From assembly GCF_014656075.1 (NCBI RefSeq), contig NZ_BNBS01000055.1:1-50486 (forward strand): a DNA stretch of 50,486 bases. The letters are read 5' to 3'. The notes under the pieces are model-generated. The model had not been told where the DNA came from. It did not search any database and worked only from the letters and a program-made list of their open reading frames with translations. Shown piece after piece: positions 1 to 8,294 of this stretch. The position numbers were made by a program, and so were the translations under genes. Source of the DNA: Streptomyces hydrogenans (GTDB lineage: Bacteria; Actinomycetota; Actinomycetes; Streptomycetales; Streptomycetaceae). Position 1 is the first letter of the stretch; the number at the start of each line of letters is the position of its first letter.

Positions 1-54
1 GCTTGCTCACTCATCTGTTGGCGGCGCTTGAAGTCATTCCGATAGCAGTTCTTA

Positions 55-738
55 GTGGTGTCCGGGGGGAGCGTCGCCACCGCTTCCGACAGCGCTCCGC
101 CGCGCACCACGCACGGTCCCTGCCAGTACAGCCAGACCCCGGAGGAGCCGTCGGCGCGCCGTGTTCCGCTGCCGCCCGATCCACGGCGCACCCCTGTCCG
201 TGGCACGGTCGACTTGGCTGTTCCGACCAGTCAGGGCCCGCTTCCACTGCGCTTGGAACGGGCCAAGGCGCCGTGCACGGTCCAGAGTTTCCTGCACCTG
301 ACACGGCACGGCTTCTACGACCGTACGGTGTGTCACCGCCTGACGGCGTACCCGACGCTGAAGGTCTTGCAGTGCGGCGACCCGACCGGCACCGGTGAGG
401 GCGGGCCCGGGTACAAGTACAAGGACGAACTGCCGGTGGACCTGCCGCCCGCAGCCACCGATCCCACGGGCACGCGCCGGCTCTACGGACGCGGCCTGCT
501 GGCGATGGCCAACGCCGGCCCGAACACGAACGGCTCACAGTTCTTCGTCGTCTACGGCGACTCCGCGCTGCGACCGAACTACACGGTGTTCGGCACGGTC
601 GGCCCCGCCGGTCTGGCGACGCTCGACAAGGTCGCCGCCGGAGGCATCGAACCGACCGCGGAGAACCCGGCGCCGGTCGACGGCACACCCGTACTGCGGA
701 CCGAGCTGCTCCACGTCCGGCCGTCCTGCCGGCACTGA
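55..738 (+). CDS. Cyclophilin-type peptidyl-prolyl cis-trans isomerase
   Basis: Catalyses proline cis-trans isomerisation, helping proteins fold; streptomycete relatives of this type are usually secreted or lipid-anchored. The cyclophilin core begins near residue 50. Visible family blocks are VQSFLHL, GFYDRTVCHRL, LQCGDPTGTGEGGPGY, LAMANAGPNTNGSQFFVVY and YTVFGTV, which carry the substrate-groove residues. Length is 227 aa from a GTG at 55, and an in-frame TAG lies only 10 nt upstream (43-45). The first ~45 residues are low-complexity and Pro/Arg-rich, with no hydrophobic signal sequence, although related proteins normally have one. Either the 5' end is damaged or this copy is cytoplasmic. 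No operon partner is visible downstream. Confidence 0.85.
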   Translation: MVSGGSVATASDSAPPRTTHGPCQYSQTPEEPSARRVPLPPDPRRTPVRGTVDLAVPTSQGPLPLRLERAKAPCTVQSFLHLTRHGFYDRTVCHRLTAYPTLKVLQCGDPTGTGEGGPGYKYKDELPVDLPPAATDPTGTRRLYGRGLLAMANAGPNTNGSQFFVVYGDSALRPNYTVFGTVGPAGLATLDKVAAGGIEPTAENPAPVDGTPVLRTELLHVRPSCRH

Positions 739-1776
739 CGCACCGCATTGTCGCCACGTCCACGACGAACATGCCTGGCGGCGTGCGGGGTCGGCTTGCG
801 GCGACACCCGAATGCCCAGTGAGTCCCCGGCTCCTCCATGGAGTCGGATCGATCGCGTCGCCTTCAGGTCGCATCCGGGGTGACAGCGGGCTCTGGTCCT
901 TGATCCGGTTCAGTTGCGTATGCCGCTCGGTTCCGTGTCCGCCTCCGTGGTCCGCAAAGGGCCACACCTGCGTGTTCTTCGTCCCGGTATCGGTTGTAGG
1001 TCGCGAACACCGTGGACGGGGGACAGGTCCGGTCTCCCCGCATCGGAGCCAGAGCGGCCGGCAGGCGGTGCCGAGGCCGCGGCGAGCCGCCTCGGTGTCC
1101 GGGCGGGCGTCGTCCACCTGAGGCGGCTTGCCGATGAGCTGCTGGCCGCCTCCGCGACGGGCCGGGCCGGCGGGCGTTGCCGGCTGCTGAGTTCTGTCGC
1201 CGCCCGTGACGTCGTCACTGTGCCCGTCCCGCCAGTGAAGTCCGGGAGTTTCGGTGCGGACGTGACCTCTTCCCACGTGGGGCGAGCGAGAGGCGCCCGA
1301 CGGGTGGAAGACCAGGTCCGGCGCCTTCTTCGTGTCTCTGGAAGAACCCGAGCTTCTCGGGACTGTAACTCTGGAGGATGTCCTTCGTCTGCTGGCGGTA
1401 CAAGCTCGGAAGCCTCCTGACCAGTACGAACGCCGATTTCTGCAGGGCGGTACCGGCGCGTGGACCGGATCTTGGAGCGGCGGTGGTGGGCGCCCCATGG
1501 TGTTGTTCACCCGTCCATGGTCCTGGCCTGTAAGCCAGTTGGCGCATGTGGCGTCCCTGGCCCGTGGGAACTCCCGGGTGCTTCCCACCGCGAGGCGCGT
1601 CTCGACCGCGATACGGGTGAGTGCTCATCCGCATCCGCCCTTCCGCCGACGGCAGGCCGATGCGGCCCGGGCCTCGAAGACGGTTCCTGCCGGCGATCCG
1701 TGCGTAGGAGGTTGCCGTCGCCTGCGGAGGAGAACCGCCGGCTACTGGTGCGCGACCTGCGCGGACGCGGCCTGGG
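739..1776. other. Gene-poor stretch of ~1 kb
   Basis: I see no convincing gene here: the open frames on both strands have the Arg/Pro/Ser-rich composition of shadow frames. The only structure I can support is the hairpin-containing repeat copy at 1241-1330, which is also found at 9921-10010. It may be old mobile-element debris. Confidence 0.5.
1241..1330. repeat. Dispersed ~90-bp hairpin repeat, copy 1
   Basis: This segment aligns without gaps to 9921-10010, with about 64 of 90 identical positions by eye and mostly transition differences. Both copies share an imperfect 12-bp inverted repeat. In this copy the arms are 1290-1301 (gaggcgcccgac) and 1316-1327 (gtccggcgcctt), with a 14-nt loop. 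Arm pairing is kept despite base changes (one G-T pair, one C-C mismatch). The minus-strand translations of the two copies also resemble each other (APDL..., SRSP..., RTETPG). It could be the end of a mobile element or a structured RNA. Confidence 0.55.
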
Positions 1777-2850
1777 ATGCGGCACGATGGCCCTGTGAAC
1801 GCACAAGAGGGAAGCGCGACAGAGGAATCCGTCGGGGAGCTCGCCCGGCGACTCCTCGCGGCAGATACGGACGGCTGGACGCCGGAGGGCGTGAGGGCCG
1901 TGGCGGCCGAGTGGGGATGGGCCTGGGGCGGCACGCCGGACGCCCCTGCACTGATCACCGGGCGGGCCTCGGGCGATGCTCGTCTGCGCCCGGTCGGCGA
2001 CTACGAGAAGCGTCACGTCGACGGCGAGTCGTACGTGGAGCTCGCGGTCCCCGTGGCGGTTCCCGCGCCGGACGCCGCGGCGCAGGCGGCGGCCTTCCGC
2101 GCCGCGAAGGAGGAAGTGACCGCCGCACTGGGCAAGCCGTCCGTCATGGGCTCGCACGGTGACATGGGCCCCTTCTACGACAGCCAGCCGCTCTGGGGCG
2201 CTCCCTTCCTGCGCTGGCGCGGCAGGCCGGACACGCTGGAGCTGCGTGCCGGGAAGTCGGGGCCTGAGCTGGTCCTGCAGCCCACCGACCCTGCGGAGAA
2301 CTGGTTCTGGCGTCAAGGCCACGGCGAGGAGCACGCGATCAGCGGCTTCTTCGGGAGCAACCGGGATCAGGCCAACGTCGGCCTCGGCTTCCCGGGTGGG
2401 TGGACCGCCCGTAGTTGGGAGACCGTCACCCGGTCGCTGGGGGAGTTCCTGGAAGCGCTGCCCGCCGAGACCACCGCCCTGGGGATCCGGCTCGGGATGC
2501 CGTTCTACGGGCGCGACGGACGAAGCGCTCCCCTCCTCTTCGACGTGGTGTGCGGCGACCGGCTCTCGATCGCCTGCTTCGCCCCGGACGCCGTCGATCC
2601 GGCCGCACTCGGCTGGGGCACGGTCGCCGAATTCCCGCACACGGCATCGGTCTTCGGCGACGATCCGGTGTGGCGTGTGGACGCGGGCGGGCCCGGCGAG
2701 CCGAAGGGCCACGCACTGGCCGAGATGCTCGTGGCCACGGCCAGGGCGGCGGGCGCGAGCGAGCCCACCGACCTGATCATCGGCGGCGAGGCGGGCTACG
2801 TGGACGGCTACCACGTGACCTACTACGGGCTGGGCCTGCCGACCGGCTGA
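1777..2850 (+). CDS. Hypothetical protein, 357 aa, function unknown
   Basis: I do not recognise the family with certainty. The sequence looks like real coding DNA, with a sensible mix of residue types and tryptophan-rich blocks such as WRQGHGEEH, FPGGWTARSW and GYHVTYYGLGLPTG. The N-terminal ~60 residues (LLAADTDGWTPEGVRAVAAEWGW) resemble small streptomycete domains of unknown function. No signal peptide, membrane segment or catalytic motif is obvious, so it is probably cytoplasmic. The ATG at 1777 has no clear Shine-Dalgarno sequence, and a GTG at 1795 is an equally possible start. It stands alone, with ~580 bp of non-coding DNA before the next operon. Confidence 0.7.
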   Translation: MRHDGPVNAQEGSATEESVGELARRLLAADTDGWTPEGVRAVAAEWGWAWGGTPDAPALITGRASGDARLRPVGDYEKRHVDGESYVELAVPVAVPAPDAAAQAAAFRAAKEEVTAALGKPSVMGSHGDMGPFYDSQPLWGAPFLRWRGRPDTLELRAGKSGPELVLQPTDPAENWFWRQGHGEEHAISGFFGSNRDQANVGLGFPGGWTARSWETVTRSLGEFLEALPAETTALGIRLGMPFYGRDGRSAPLLFDVVCGDRLSIACFAPDAVDPAALGWGTVAEFPHTASVFGDDPVWRVDAGGPGEPKGHALAEMLVATARAAGASEPTDLIIGGEAGYVDGYHVTYYGLGLPTG

Positions 2851-3102
2851 CGGCCTCCCCGGGGCGTGCCGCCACGACAGTCCGCCTCTGTTCCTGGCGC
2901 TCGCCGGCGAGCAGGACACGAGGAGGCTTCGGCCCGACCCGAGTCGCGGCGTCCGGGACGCCGATCGTCGGGCAGGGCGAACGGGGTTCCCCCGGGTGCC
3001 CTCCCGACTCGGATTCCCCCATGGGCTCGACCGTAGCCCAGGGACCCGCCGACCGCCCCTGTGGCCGGCCTCCGCTTCCACCGCGGTCCAAGCCCTTCGG
3101 AG

Positions 3103-3122
3103 CGGTGACGGACACGTCACCG
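3103..3122. promoter_or_regulatory. 20-bp inverted repeat upstream of furan operon
   Basis: Perfect 7-bp arms cggtgac (3103-3109) and gtcaccg (3116-3122) flank a 6-nt spacer. It lies ~310 bp before the mfnB-like start in a 582-bp intergenic region (2851-3432). The size and symmetry fit a TetR-type or similar dimeric repressor site. No regulator gene is adjacent, so the assignment is inference. Confidence 0.35.
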
Positions 3123-3214
3123 GTCTCCCCGGACTTCCGCGGGACGGGAGCGTGCGACCCCCGCGGGGCCTTCCGCGCCTGGGGTGGGGGCAGACAGGGC
3201 CCCGGAGCACACAA

Positions 3215-3282
3215 GTGTGCACCGGGGGCGGTCTGCAGGGTCGGGCGTGCGCCGAAAGGCGCCGGTGCACGGCGGTGCACAC
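3215..3282. promoter_or_regulatory. Cluster of GTGCAC palindromes before furan operon
   Basis: The palindromic hexamer gtgcac occurs at 3217-3222, 3265-3270 and 3275-3280, and again at 3362-3367. The middle pair are spaced exactly 10 bp, one helical turn, within ggtgcacggcggtgcacacc. This looks like repeated operator half-sites on one DNA face ahead of the operon at 3433. Role not demonstrated. Confidence 0.35.
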
Positions 3283-3432
3283 CGCATCATGAGCGTGCCT
3301 TCACGCACCTCCCGTGAGCTCCGTGCGCCCTACCGCCGCCCGCGGGCGGCGGAAAGGATGGGTGCACCGCACGTGAACCAGGTGATCCGCATCCCTGTCC
3401 TCGGTCAGGTGGACATGCGGCGGAAGGAGCTC

Positions 3433-4191
3433 ATGATGTTGCTTCTCATCTCCCCGGACGGTGTCGAGGAAGCCCTCGACTGTGCGAAGGCCGCGGAACA
3501 CCTCGACATCGTGGACGTCAAGAAGCCCGACGAGGGCTCGCTGGGTGCCAACTTCCCCTGGGTCATCAGGGAGATCCGCGACGCGGTGCCGGCGGACAAA
3601 CCGGTGTCCGCCACCGTGGGGGACGTACCGTACAAGCCCGGCACGGTGGCGCAGGCCGCGCTCGGTGCGGTCGTATCCGGCGCCACGTACATCAAGGTCG
3701 GCCTGTACGGCTGCACGACTCCCGAGCAGGGCGTCGAGGTCATGCGAGCGGTCGTCCGCGCGGTGAAGGACCACCGCCCCGAGGCGCTCGTCGTCGCCTC
3801 GGGCTACGCCGACGCCCACCGCATCGGCTGCGTCAACCCGCTCGCCCTGCCCGACATCGCCGCCCGCGCAGGTGCCGACGCGGCCATGCTGGACACCGCG
3901 ATCAAGGACGGCACGCGGCTCTTCGACCACGTTCCGCCCGACTCCTGCGCCGAGTTCGTCCGGCGCGCCCACGCGTACGGTCTGCTCGCCGCCCTCGCGG
4001 GCAGCGTCAAGCAGGACGATCTCGGTCCACTGACCCGCATCGGTACGGACATCGTGGGCGTACGGGGCGCAGTCTGCGCGGGCGGCGACCGCAATGCCGG
4101 GAGGATCCAGCCGCATCTGGTCGCCGCCTTCCGCGCGGAGATGGACCGGCAGGCCCGGGAGCACGCCGTCGGCACCCCGGCCGTGAACTGA
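3433..4191 (+). CDS. mfnB: MfnB-like (5-formylfuran-3-yl)methyl phosphate synthase
   Basis: The archaeal enzyme condenses two glyceraldehyde-3-phosphate molecules into (5-formylfuran-3-yl)methyl phosphate (4-HFC-P), the furan precursor of methanofuran. The 252-aa product matches family length and aligns nearly end to end with the Methanocaldococcus protein as I remember it. Shared blocks include IVDVKKPDEGSLGANFPW (K30 corresponds to the Schiff-base Lys27), SATVGDVPYKPGT, TYIKVGLYG, MLDTAIKDG and GTDIVGVRGAVC. The start is set by a strong GGAAGGAG ribosome site at 3422-3429; the frame is open upstream but that part does not resemble the family. It is the first gene of a tight operon, 8 nt before the aldehyde dehydrogenase. 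Bacteria lacking methanofuran would need this enzyme for a secondary metabolite or signal. Confidence 0.88.
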   Translation: MMLLLISPDGVEEALDCAKAAEHLDIVDVKKPDEGSLGANFPWVIREIRDAVPADKPVSATVGDVPYKPGTVAQAALGAVVSGATYIKVGLYGCTTPEQGVEVMRAVVRAVKDHRPEALVVASGYADAHRIGCVNPLALPDIAARAGADAAMLDTAIKDGTRLFDHVPPDSCAEFVRRAHAYGLLAALAGSVKQDDLGPLTRIGTDIVGVRGAVCAGGDRNAGRIQPHLVAAFRAEMDRQAREHAVGTPAVN

Positions 4192-4199
4192 CCACCGGG

Positions 4200-5609
4200 A
4201 TGCCGACACCGGAAGCCGCTCCTGTCCCCGGGCTGCGTGCCGCACGCCTCGCCGTCGTCGACCCGGCCACCGGGGAGCCATTCGACGAGGCCCCCGACCA
4301 GAGGCCGGAGGAGCTGGACGAGGTGGTCGCCCGGGCCCGGCGGGCCTGGCACGGCTGGCGCTCCGACCCCGCCGCCCGTACCACTGCCCTGCGCGTCGCT
4401 GCCGACGCCGTGGAAACGGCCGGCGACGTCCTCGCCCGGCTGCTCACGCGCGAACAGGGCAAGCCCCTGACCGAGTCGTACGCCGAGATCGCCCGTACGG
4501 GAGCCCGGCTGCGCTACTTCGCCGACCTGGCCCCCAGGACCCACCGCATCGACGACGGCCGACCCGTGCACAGCGAGATCCGCTGGCGGCCCGTCGGGCC
4601 CGTCGCCGCGATCGTGCCGTGGAACTTCCCGATCCAGCTCGCGGCGGCGAAGTTCGCGCCCGCGCTCGCGGCCGGCAACACCGTGGTCCTCAAACCGTCC
4701 CCTCACACCCCGCTCGCCACCCGGCTGCTCGGCTCCGTCCTCGCCACCGTCCTGCCCGACGACGTCCTGACCGTCGTCACCGGCCGCGAACCCCTCGGCG
4801 CCCGTCTCGCCGGCCACCGGGGCATCCGCCACGTCACCTTCACCGGATCGGTGCCCACCGGTCGGGCCGTCGCCGAGGCCGCGGCGGCCTCGCTCGCCCG
4901 TGTCACCCTGGAACTGGGCGGCAATGACGCGGCCGTCCTCCTGGACGACGTCGACGTCGACCGGATCGCGGACCGGCTGTTCTGGGCGGCGTTCCGCAAC
5001 TGCGGACAGGTCTGCATGGCGGTCAAGCGCGTTTACGCCCCCGCCCGGATCCACGCCGAGGTCGTCGAAGCCCTCGCCCAACGCGCGAAGACCGTCGCGG
5101 TCGGATCCGGACTCGACCCGGACACCCGGATCGGTCCGGTCAACAACGCTCCCCAGCTGGCCCGGGTCGAGCAGGTCACGCGGCAGGCCCTGGCGGCCGG
5201 CGCCCGGGCCGCGGCCGGCGGCCGTCGACTGGACGGAGCGGGCTACTTCTTCGCTCCCACGGTCCTCACCGACGTCCCGCCCGACAGCCCGGTGGTGACC
5301 GAGGAACAGTTCGGACCTGTCCTGCCGGTACTGCCGTACCGGAACCTCGACGAGGCGATCACCGCGGCCAACGGCACCGGCTTCGGCCTTGGCGGCTCCG
5401 TCTGGGGCACTGATCTCGACCGGGCCGAGGCGGTGGCCGACCGGTTGGAATGCGGCACGGCCTGGATCAACCACCACGCGGAGCTCTCCCTCGCCCAGCC
5501 CTTCGCGGGAGTCAAGGACAGTGGCGTCGGTGTCGCGGGCGGACCGTGGGGCCTCTACGGCAACCTTCGGCCGTTCGTGGTCCATCGCCCGTGGGAGGAG
5601 GAAACGTGA
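4200..5609 (+). CDS. NAD(P)-dependent aldehyde dehydrogenase
   Basis: Oxidises an aldehyde to a carboxylic acid. The 469-aa protein has the full ALDH fold signature: PWNFPIQ with N142, KPSPHTP with K165, FTGSVPTG, the general base E238 in ELGGND, and the nucleophile C272 in NCGQVCMAVKR. The C-terminal EEQFGPVLPV and LGGSVWGTD blocks are also present. Its start lies 8 nt after the mfnB-like gene and its stop overlaps the next GTG, so it is translationally coupled. In this setting the likely substrate is the formyl group of the furan made by the first gene, giving a furan carboxylate; that substrate is inferred from context. Confidence 0.9.
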   Translation: MPTPEAAPVPGLRAARLAVVDPATGEPFDEAPDQRPEELDEVVARARRAWHGWRSDPAARTTALRVAADAVETAGDVLARLLTREQGKPLTESYAEIARTGARLRYFADLAPRTHRIDDGRPVHSEIRWRPVGPVAAIVPWNFPIQLAAAKFAPALAAGNTVVLKPSPHTPLATRLLGSVLATVLPDDVLTVVTGREPLGARLAGHRGIRHVTFTGSVPTGRAVAEAAAASLARVTLELGGNDAAVLLDDVDVDRIADRLFWAAFRNCGQVCMAVKRVYAPARIHAEVVEALAQRAKTVAVGSGLDPDTRIGPVNNAPQLARVEQVTRQALAAGARAAAGGRRLDGAGYFFAPTVLTDVPPDSPVVTEEQFGPVLPVLPYRNLDEAITAANGTGFGLGGSVWGTDLDRAEAVADRLECGTAWINHHAELSLAQPFAGVKDSGVGVAGGPWGLYGNLRPFVVHRPWEEET

Positions 5610-6727
5610 CGAGGAGGTTCCAGGCGGCCGTACTGCGCTCGTACGAGGACCCGTTCACGGTCGAGGAAGTGGCCCTGTGCACGGAGCCCGGCCCCGGCGA
5701 GATCCTCGTCGAGATCGCGGGAGCCGGGATGTGCCGTACCGATCTCGCGGTACGCCGATCGGCGGGCCGCAGCCCGCTGCCGTCGGTCCTCGGCCACGAG
5801 GGCGCCGGGGTCGTGGTGGCGACGGGCGGCGGCCCCGGCAACGGGCTGGGCGTCGGCGACCACGCCGTACTGAGCTTCGACTCCTGCGGACACTGCGGGA
5901 ACTGCCGGGCCGCCTCCCCCGCTTACTGCGATTCCTTCGCCTCCCTCAATCTCTTCGGCGGGCGCGAGGAGGAACCCCCTCGGCTCACCGACGCGGCCGG
6001 GAAAGCGCTGGCTCCCCGGTGGTTCGGCCAGTCCTCCTTCGCCGCGTACGGGCTCGTCCCGGCCCGCAACGCCGTCCGGGTCGACCCGGCCCTGCCACTC
6101 GAACTGCTCGGGCCGCTCGGCTGCGGCTTCCTCACCGGTGCCGGAGCCGTACTGAACACCTTCGCCGCAGGGCCCGGCGACACCCTCGTGGTCCTCGGCG
6201 CGGGAGCAGTGGGCCTGGCCGCCGTGATGGCGGCCACCGCCGCCGGCGCGCGGACGGTGGCCGTCGACCGGCATACCGAACGCCTCGACCTGGCCGAACG
6301 GTTCGGCGCGACCCCGCTGTCCGCCGGATCGTACGGACTGTCCGAGCGGATCCGCCGACTGACCGAGGGCGGAGCCCAGTACGCCCTGGACACCACGGCC
6401 TCGGCCCCGCTCATCAACGACGCGCTCCGAGCACTGCGCCCCACCGGCACCCTCGGCCTCGTGGCACGCCTCCACGCCCCGCTGCCGCTCGAACCGGGCA
6501 CGCTCGACCGGGGCCGAAGCATCCGCCACATCTGCGAAGGCGACGCGGTACCCGGACTGCTGATACCCCGGCTGATCGGCCTGTGGCAGGCCGGCCGCTT
6601 CCCCTTCGACCAGCTGATCCGCACCTACCCGCTGGCCGACATCAACGAGGCCGAACGCGACTGCGACGGCGGCCGGGTGGTCAAACCCGTCCTGCTGCCG
6701 GAAAGACCGGAAAGAGGAGAGCGATGA
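5606..6727 (+). CDS. Zinc-dependent alcohol dehydrogenase, aryl/benzyl alcohol type
   Basis: Interconverts an alcohol and an aldehyde with NAD(P). The GTG start overlaps the ALDH stop by 4 nt (GTGA), and the open frame further upstream lies inside the ALDH gene. The 373-aa product has catalytic zinc ligands C43 (GMCRTD) and H64-E65 (GHEGAGVV). The structural zinc cysteines are C94, C97, C100 and C108. A Rossmann motif VVLGAGAVGLAAV lies near residues 190-205. The family resembles benzyl-alcohol dehydrogenases (XylB-like), which act on small aromatic rings. It may oxidise the hydroxymethyl arm of the furan after dephosphorylation or reduce the formyl arm; direction cannot be told from sequence. 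Confidence 0.9.
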   Translation: MTRRFQAAVLRSYEDPFTVEEVALCTEPGPGEILVEIAGAGMCRTDLAVRRSAGRSPLPSVLGHEGAGVVVATGGGPGNGLGVGDHAVLSFDSCGHCGNCRAASPAYCDSFASLNLFGGREEEPPRLTDAAGKALAPRWFGQSSFAAYGLVPARNAVRVDPALPLELLGPLGCGFLTGAGAVLNTFAAGPGDTLVVLGAGAVGLAAVMAATAAGARTVAVDRHTERLDLAERFGATPLSAGSYGLSERIRRLTEGGAQYALDTTASAPLINDALRALRPTGTLGLVARLHAPLPLEPGTLDRGRSIRHICEGDAVPGLLIPRLIGLWQAGRFPFDQLIRTYPLADINEAERDCDGGRVVKPVLLPERPERGER

Positions 6728-7683
6728 GCGAGACCTCCACCACCGAGGAGTCCTCCCGTCCCGCCGCCGGAGGGGACGCGGCCGCCACAGCGGCTCGGCA
6801 GGCCGACGCGGAAGGCGTGGACGGCGGTGTGGGACTGACCGCGCTCCTGGTCGCCGCGGCCCGGGCGATCGAGACCCACCGCCGTGACAGCCTCGCCCAG
6901 GACGTCCACGCCGAACACTTCGTACGCGCCGCCGCGGCATGTGCGGACTGGCCGGTACGCATCGGGCAGGTTCCGGAGGGGGACGAGAACCCACTGTGGG
7001 GAAGGTTCGCCCGCTACTTCGGGCTGCGGACCCGGGTCCTCGACGACTTCGTCCTCGGGTCGGTACACGACGGCGCTCGACAAGTCGTCCTGTTGGGAGC
7101 CGGGTTGGACACGCGTGCCTTCCGCCTCGACCTGCCGTCCGACTGCGTGGTCTTCGAGATCGACAGGGCGGGTGTGCTGGCCTTCAAGCAGCAGGTGCTC
7201 ACGGACCTGTCGGCCGCCCCGAGGGCGAAGCGCGTCCCCGTACCGGTCGACCTGCGCGCGGACTGGGCCACCGCGCTGACCTCCACCGGCTTCGACCCGG
7301 TCGTACCGAGCGTCTGGCTGGCCGAGGGGCTGCTCTTCTACCTGCCGGGGCCCGTCGAGACGCACCTCATCGACACGGTGGACCGGCTGACCACCGGGGG
7401 CAGCGCCCTGGCCTTCGAGGCCAAGCTGGAGAAGGACCTGCTGGCGTACCGCGACAGCGCGATCTACACGGCGACGCGGGAGCAGATCGGTATCGACCTG
7501 CTCGACCTCTTCGACCTGGGACCCCGCCCCGACTCGGCGGGTCACCTGACGGCCAGGGGATGGTCCACGTCGACGCACAGGCCCTTTGAGTTCACCCGCC
7601 GGCACGGACGCGGTCCCCTCCCGGAGGCGAACGACGCCTTGGAAGGGAACCGGTGGGTCTTCGCCCACAAGACCGGGCCGTGA
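6724..7683 (+). CDS. TcmP/LCMT-family SAM-dependent methyltransferase
   Basis: A 319-aa class I methyltransferase of the leucine-carboxyl-methyltransferase/TcmP family. TcmP methylates a carboxylate in tetracenomycin biosynthesis. Visible are the SAM-binding motif VVLLGAGLDTRAFRL (~121-135), the acidic strand VVFEIDRAG and the family block WLAEGLLFYLP. The ATG overlaps the alcohol dehydrogenase stop (ATGA), making it the last gene of the four-gene operon. A carboxyl O-methyltransferase directly after an aldehyde dehydrogenase suggests that the furan carboxylate is released as its methyl ester (inference). The first ~30 residues are low-complexity and Ala/Glu-rich. Confidence 0.87.
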   Translation: MSETSTTEESSRPAAGGDAAATAARQADAEGVDGGVGLTALLVAAARAIETHRRDSLAQDVHAEHFVRAAAACADWPVRIGQVPEGDENPLWGRFARYFGLRTRVLDDFVLGSVHDGARQVVLLGAGLDTRAFRLDLPSDCVVFEIDRAGVLAFKQQVLTDLSAAPRAKRVPVPVDLRADWATALTSTGFDPVVPSVWLAEGLLFYLPGPVETHLIDTVDRLTTGGSALAFEAKLEKDLLAYRDSAIYTATREQIGIDLLDLFDLGPRPDSAGHLTARGWSTSTHRPFEFTRRHGRGPLPEANDALEGNRWVFAHKTGP

Positions 7684-7702
7684 CGCCCGGCGATCCGACG
7701 CC

Positions 7703-7731
7703 GTCCCGGTCGCCCGACGCCGCCCCGGGAC
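7703..7731. terminator. Possible bidirectional terminator hairpin
   Basis: Arms gtcccgg (7703-7709) and ccgggac (7725-7731) lie in the 68-bp gap between the convergent methyltransferase and EF-hand genes. The stem is only 7 bp with a 15-nt loop and no T-tract, so support is modest. Confidence 0.35.
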
Positions 7732-7751
7732 GCGCGCGTGACCGGGCAGTG

Positions 7752-8294
7752 TCAGACGGCCGGAGCGCCCACCAGCCGGTCACCGGGAATTCCGGCCAGG
7801 TCCGGTGCGTAGTAGTCCTCGATGCCGGTGGCCCACGAGGCCACGGTGACGCGGTCCTCGGCGTCGGGGCCGAAGGCGTCGAAGAGCGCGTGGATGTTCG
7901 CCTCCTCGAAGCCGATCGCCGTCATCAGCGACAGGAAGAGCGGGCGCTCGATCAGGCCGTCTCCGTCCGGGTCGCCGAGTGCGGAGAGCGCCTCGGCGAA
8001 CTCGCTGACCGTGGGGCCGAAACGCGCGGGGTCGAGCACGAAGGGGCGGAACTCGTCGATGGTGACCACGCCGTCGCCGTCGGCGTCCAGCTCGGTGGCC
8101 AGAGTCGTCCACCAGCGGCGGAACGCCTTCCGGATGGCCTCCTTGGCACCGGCGTCCGATGCGACCGCCGCCTCCAGAACGCGTCCCGTCATGAGGTCGA
8201 AGTCGTCGGAGTCGATGACTCCGTTGCCGTTGGCGTCGAAGAGGGAGAAGACCAACTCGACCCGCTTGGCGGCCTCAGCGCGCATGTTCGTCAC
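7752..8294 (-). CDS. Calerythrin-like EF-hand calcium-binding protein
   Basis: A 180-aa predicted cytoplasmic calcium-binding protein resembling the four-EF-hand sarcoplasmic-type proteins of actinomycetes. Loop 1 is at residues 20-31 (DANGNGVIDSDD) and loop 2 at 70-81 (DADGDGVVTIDE, fully canonical). Loop 3 at 108-119 (DPDGDGLIERPL) lacks the position-12 glutamate, and a degenerate fourth loop lies near residues 140-150. Expect two good sites, one weak and one lost. The start is GTG 8294 or ATG 8285. It is convergent to the furan operon and not obviously part of it. Its role is unknown; such proteins are proposed as calcium buffers or sensors. Confidence 0.88.
   Translation of the reverse strand: MTNMRAEAAKRVELVFSLFDANGNGVIDSDDFDLMTGRVLEAAVASDAGAKEAIRKAFRRWWTTLATELDADGDGVVTIDEFRPFVLDPARFGPTVSEFAEALSALGDPDGDGLIERPLFLSLMTAIGFEEANIHALFDAFGPDAEDRVTVASWATGIEDYYAPDLAGIPGDRLVGAPAV

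Noticed and set aside
11..1588. A 525-codon minus-strand frame over the cyclophilin and the following gap
   Set aside because: Composition is Arg/Pro/Ser-rich without motifs and it lies opposite a well-supported gene. Only the short segment similar to the second repeat copy is of interest.
5389..6723. An open frame that would fuse a long upstream extension to the methyltransferase
   Set aside because: The upstream part is Arg/Pro-rich shadow sequence over the ALDH and ADH genes; the ATG at 6724 overlaps the ADH stop, as expected in the operon.
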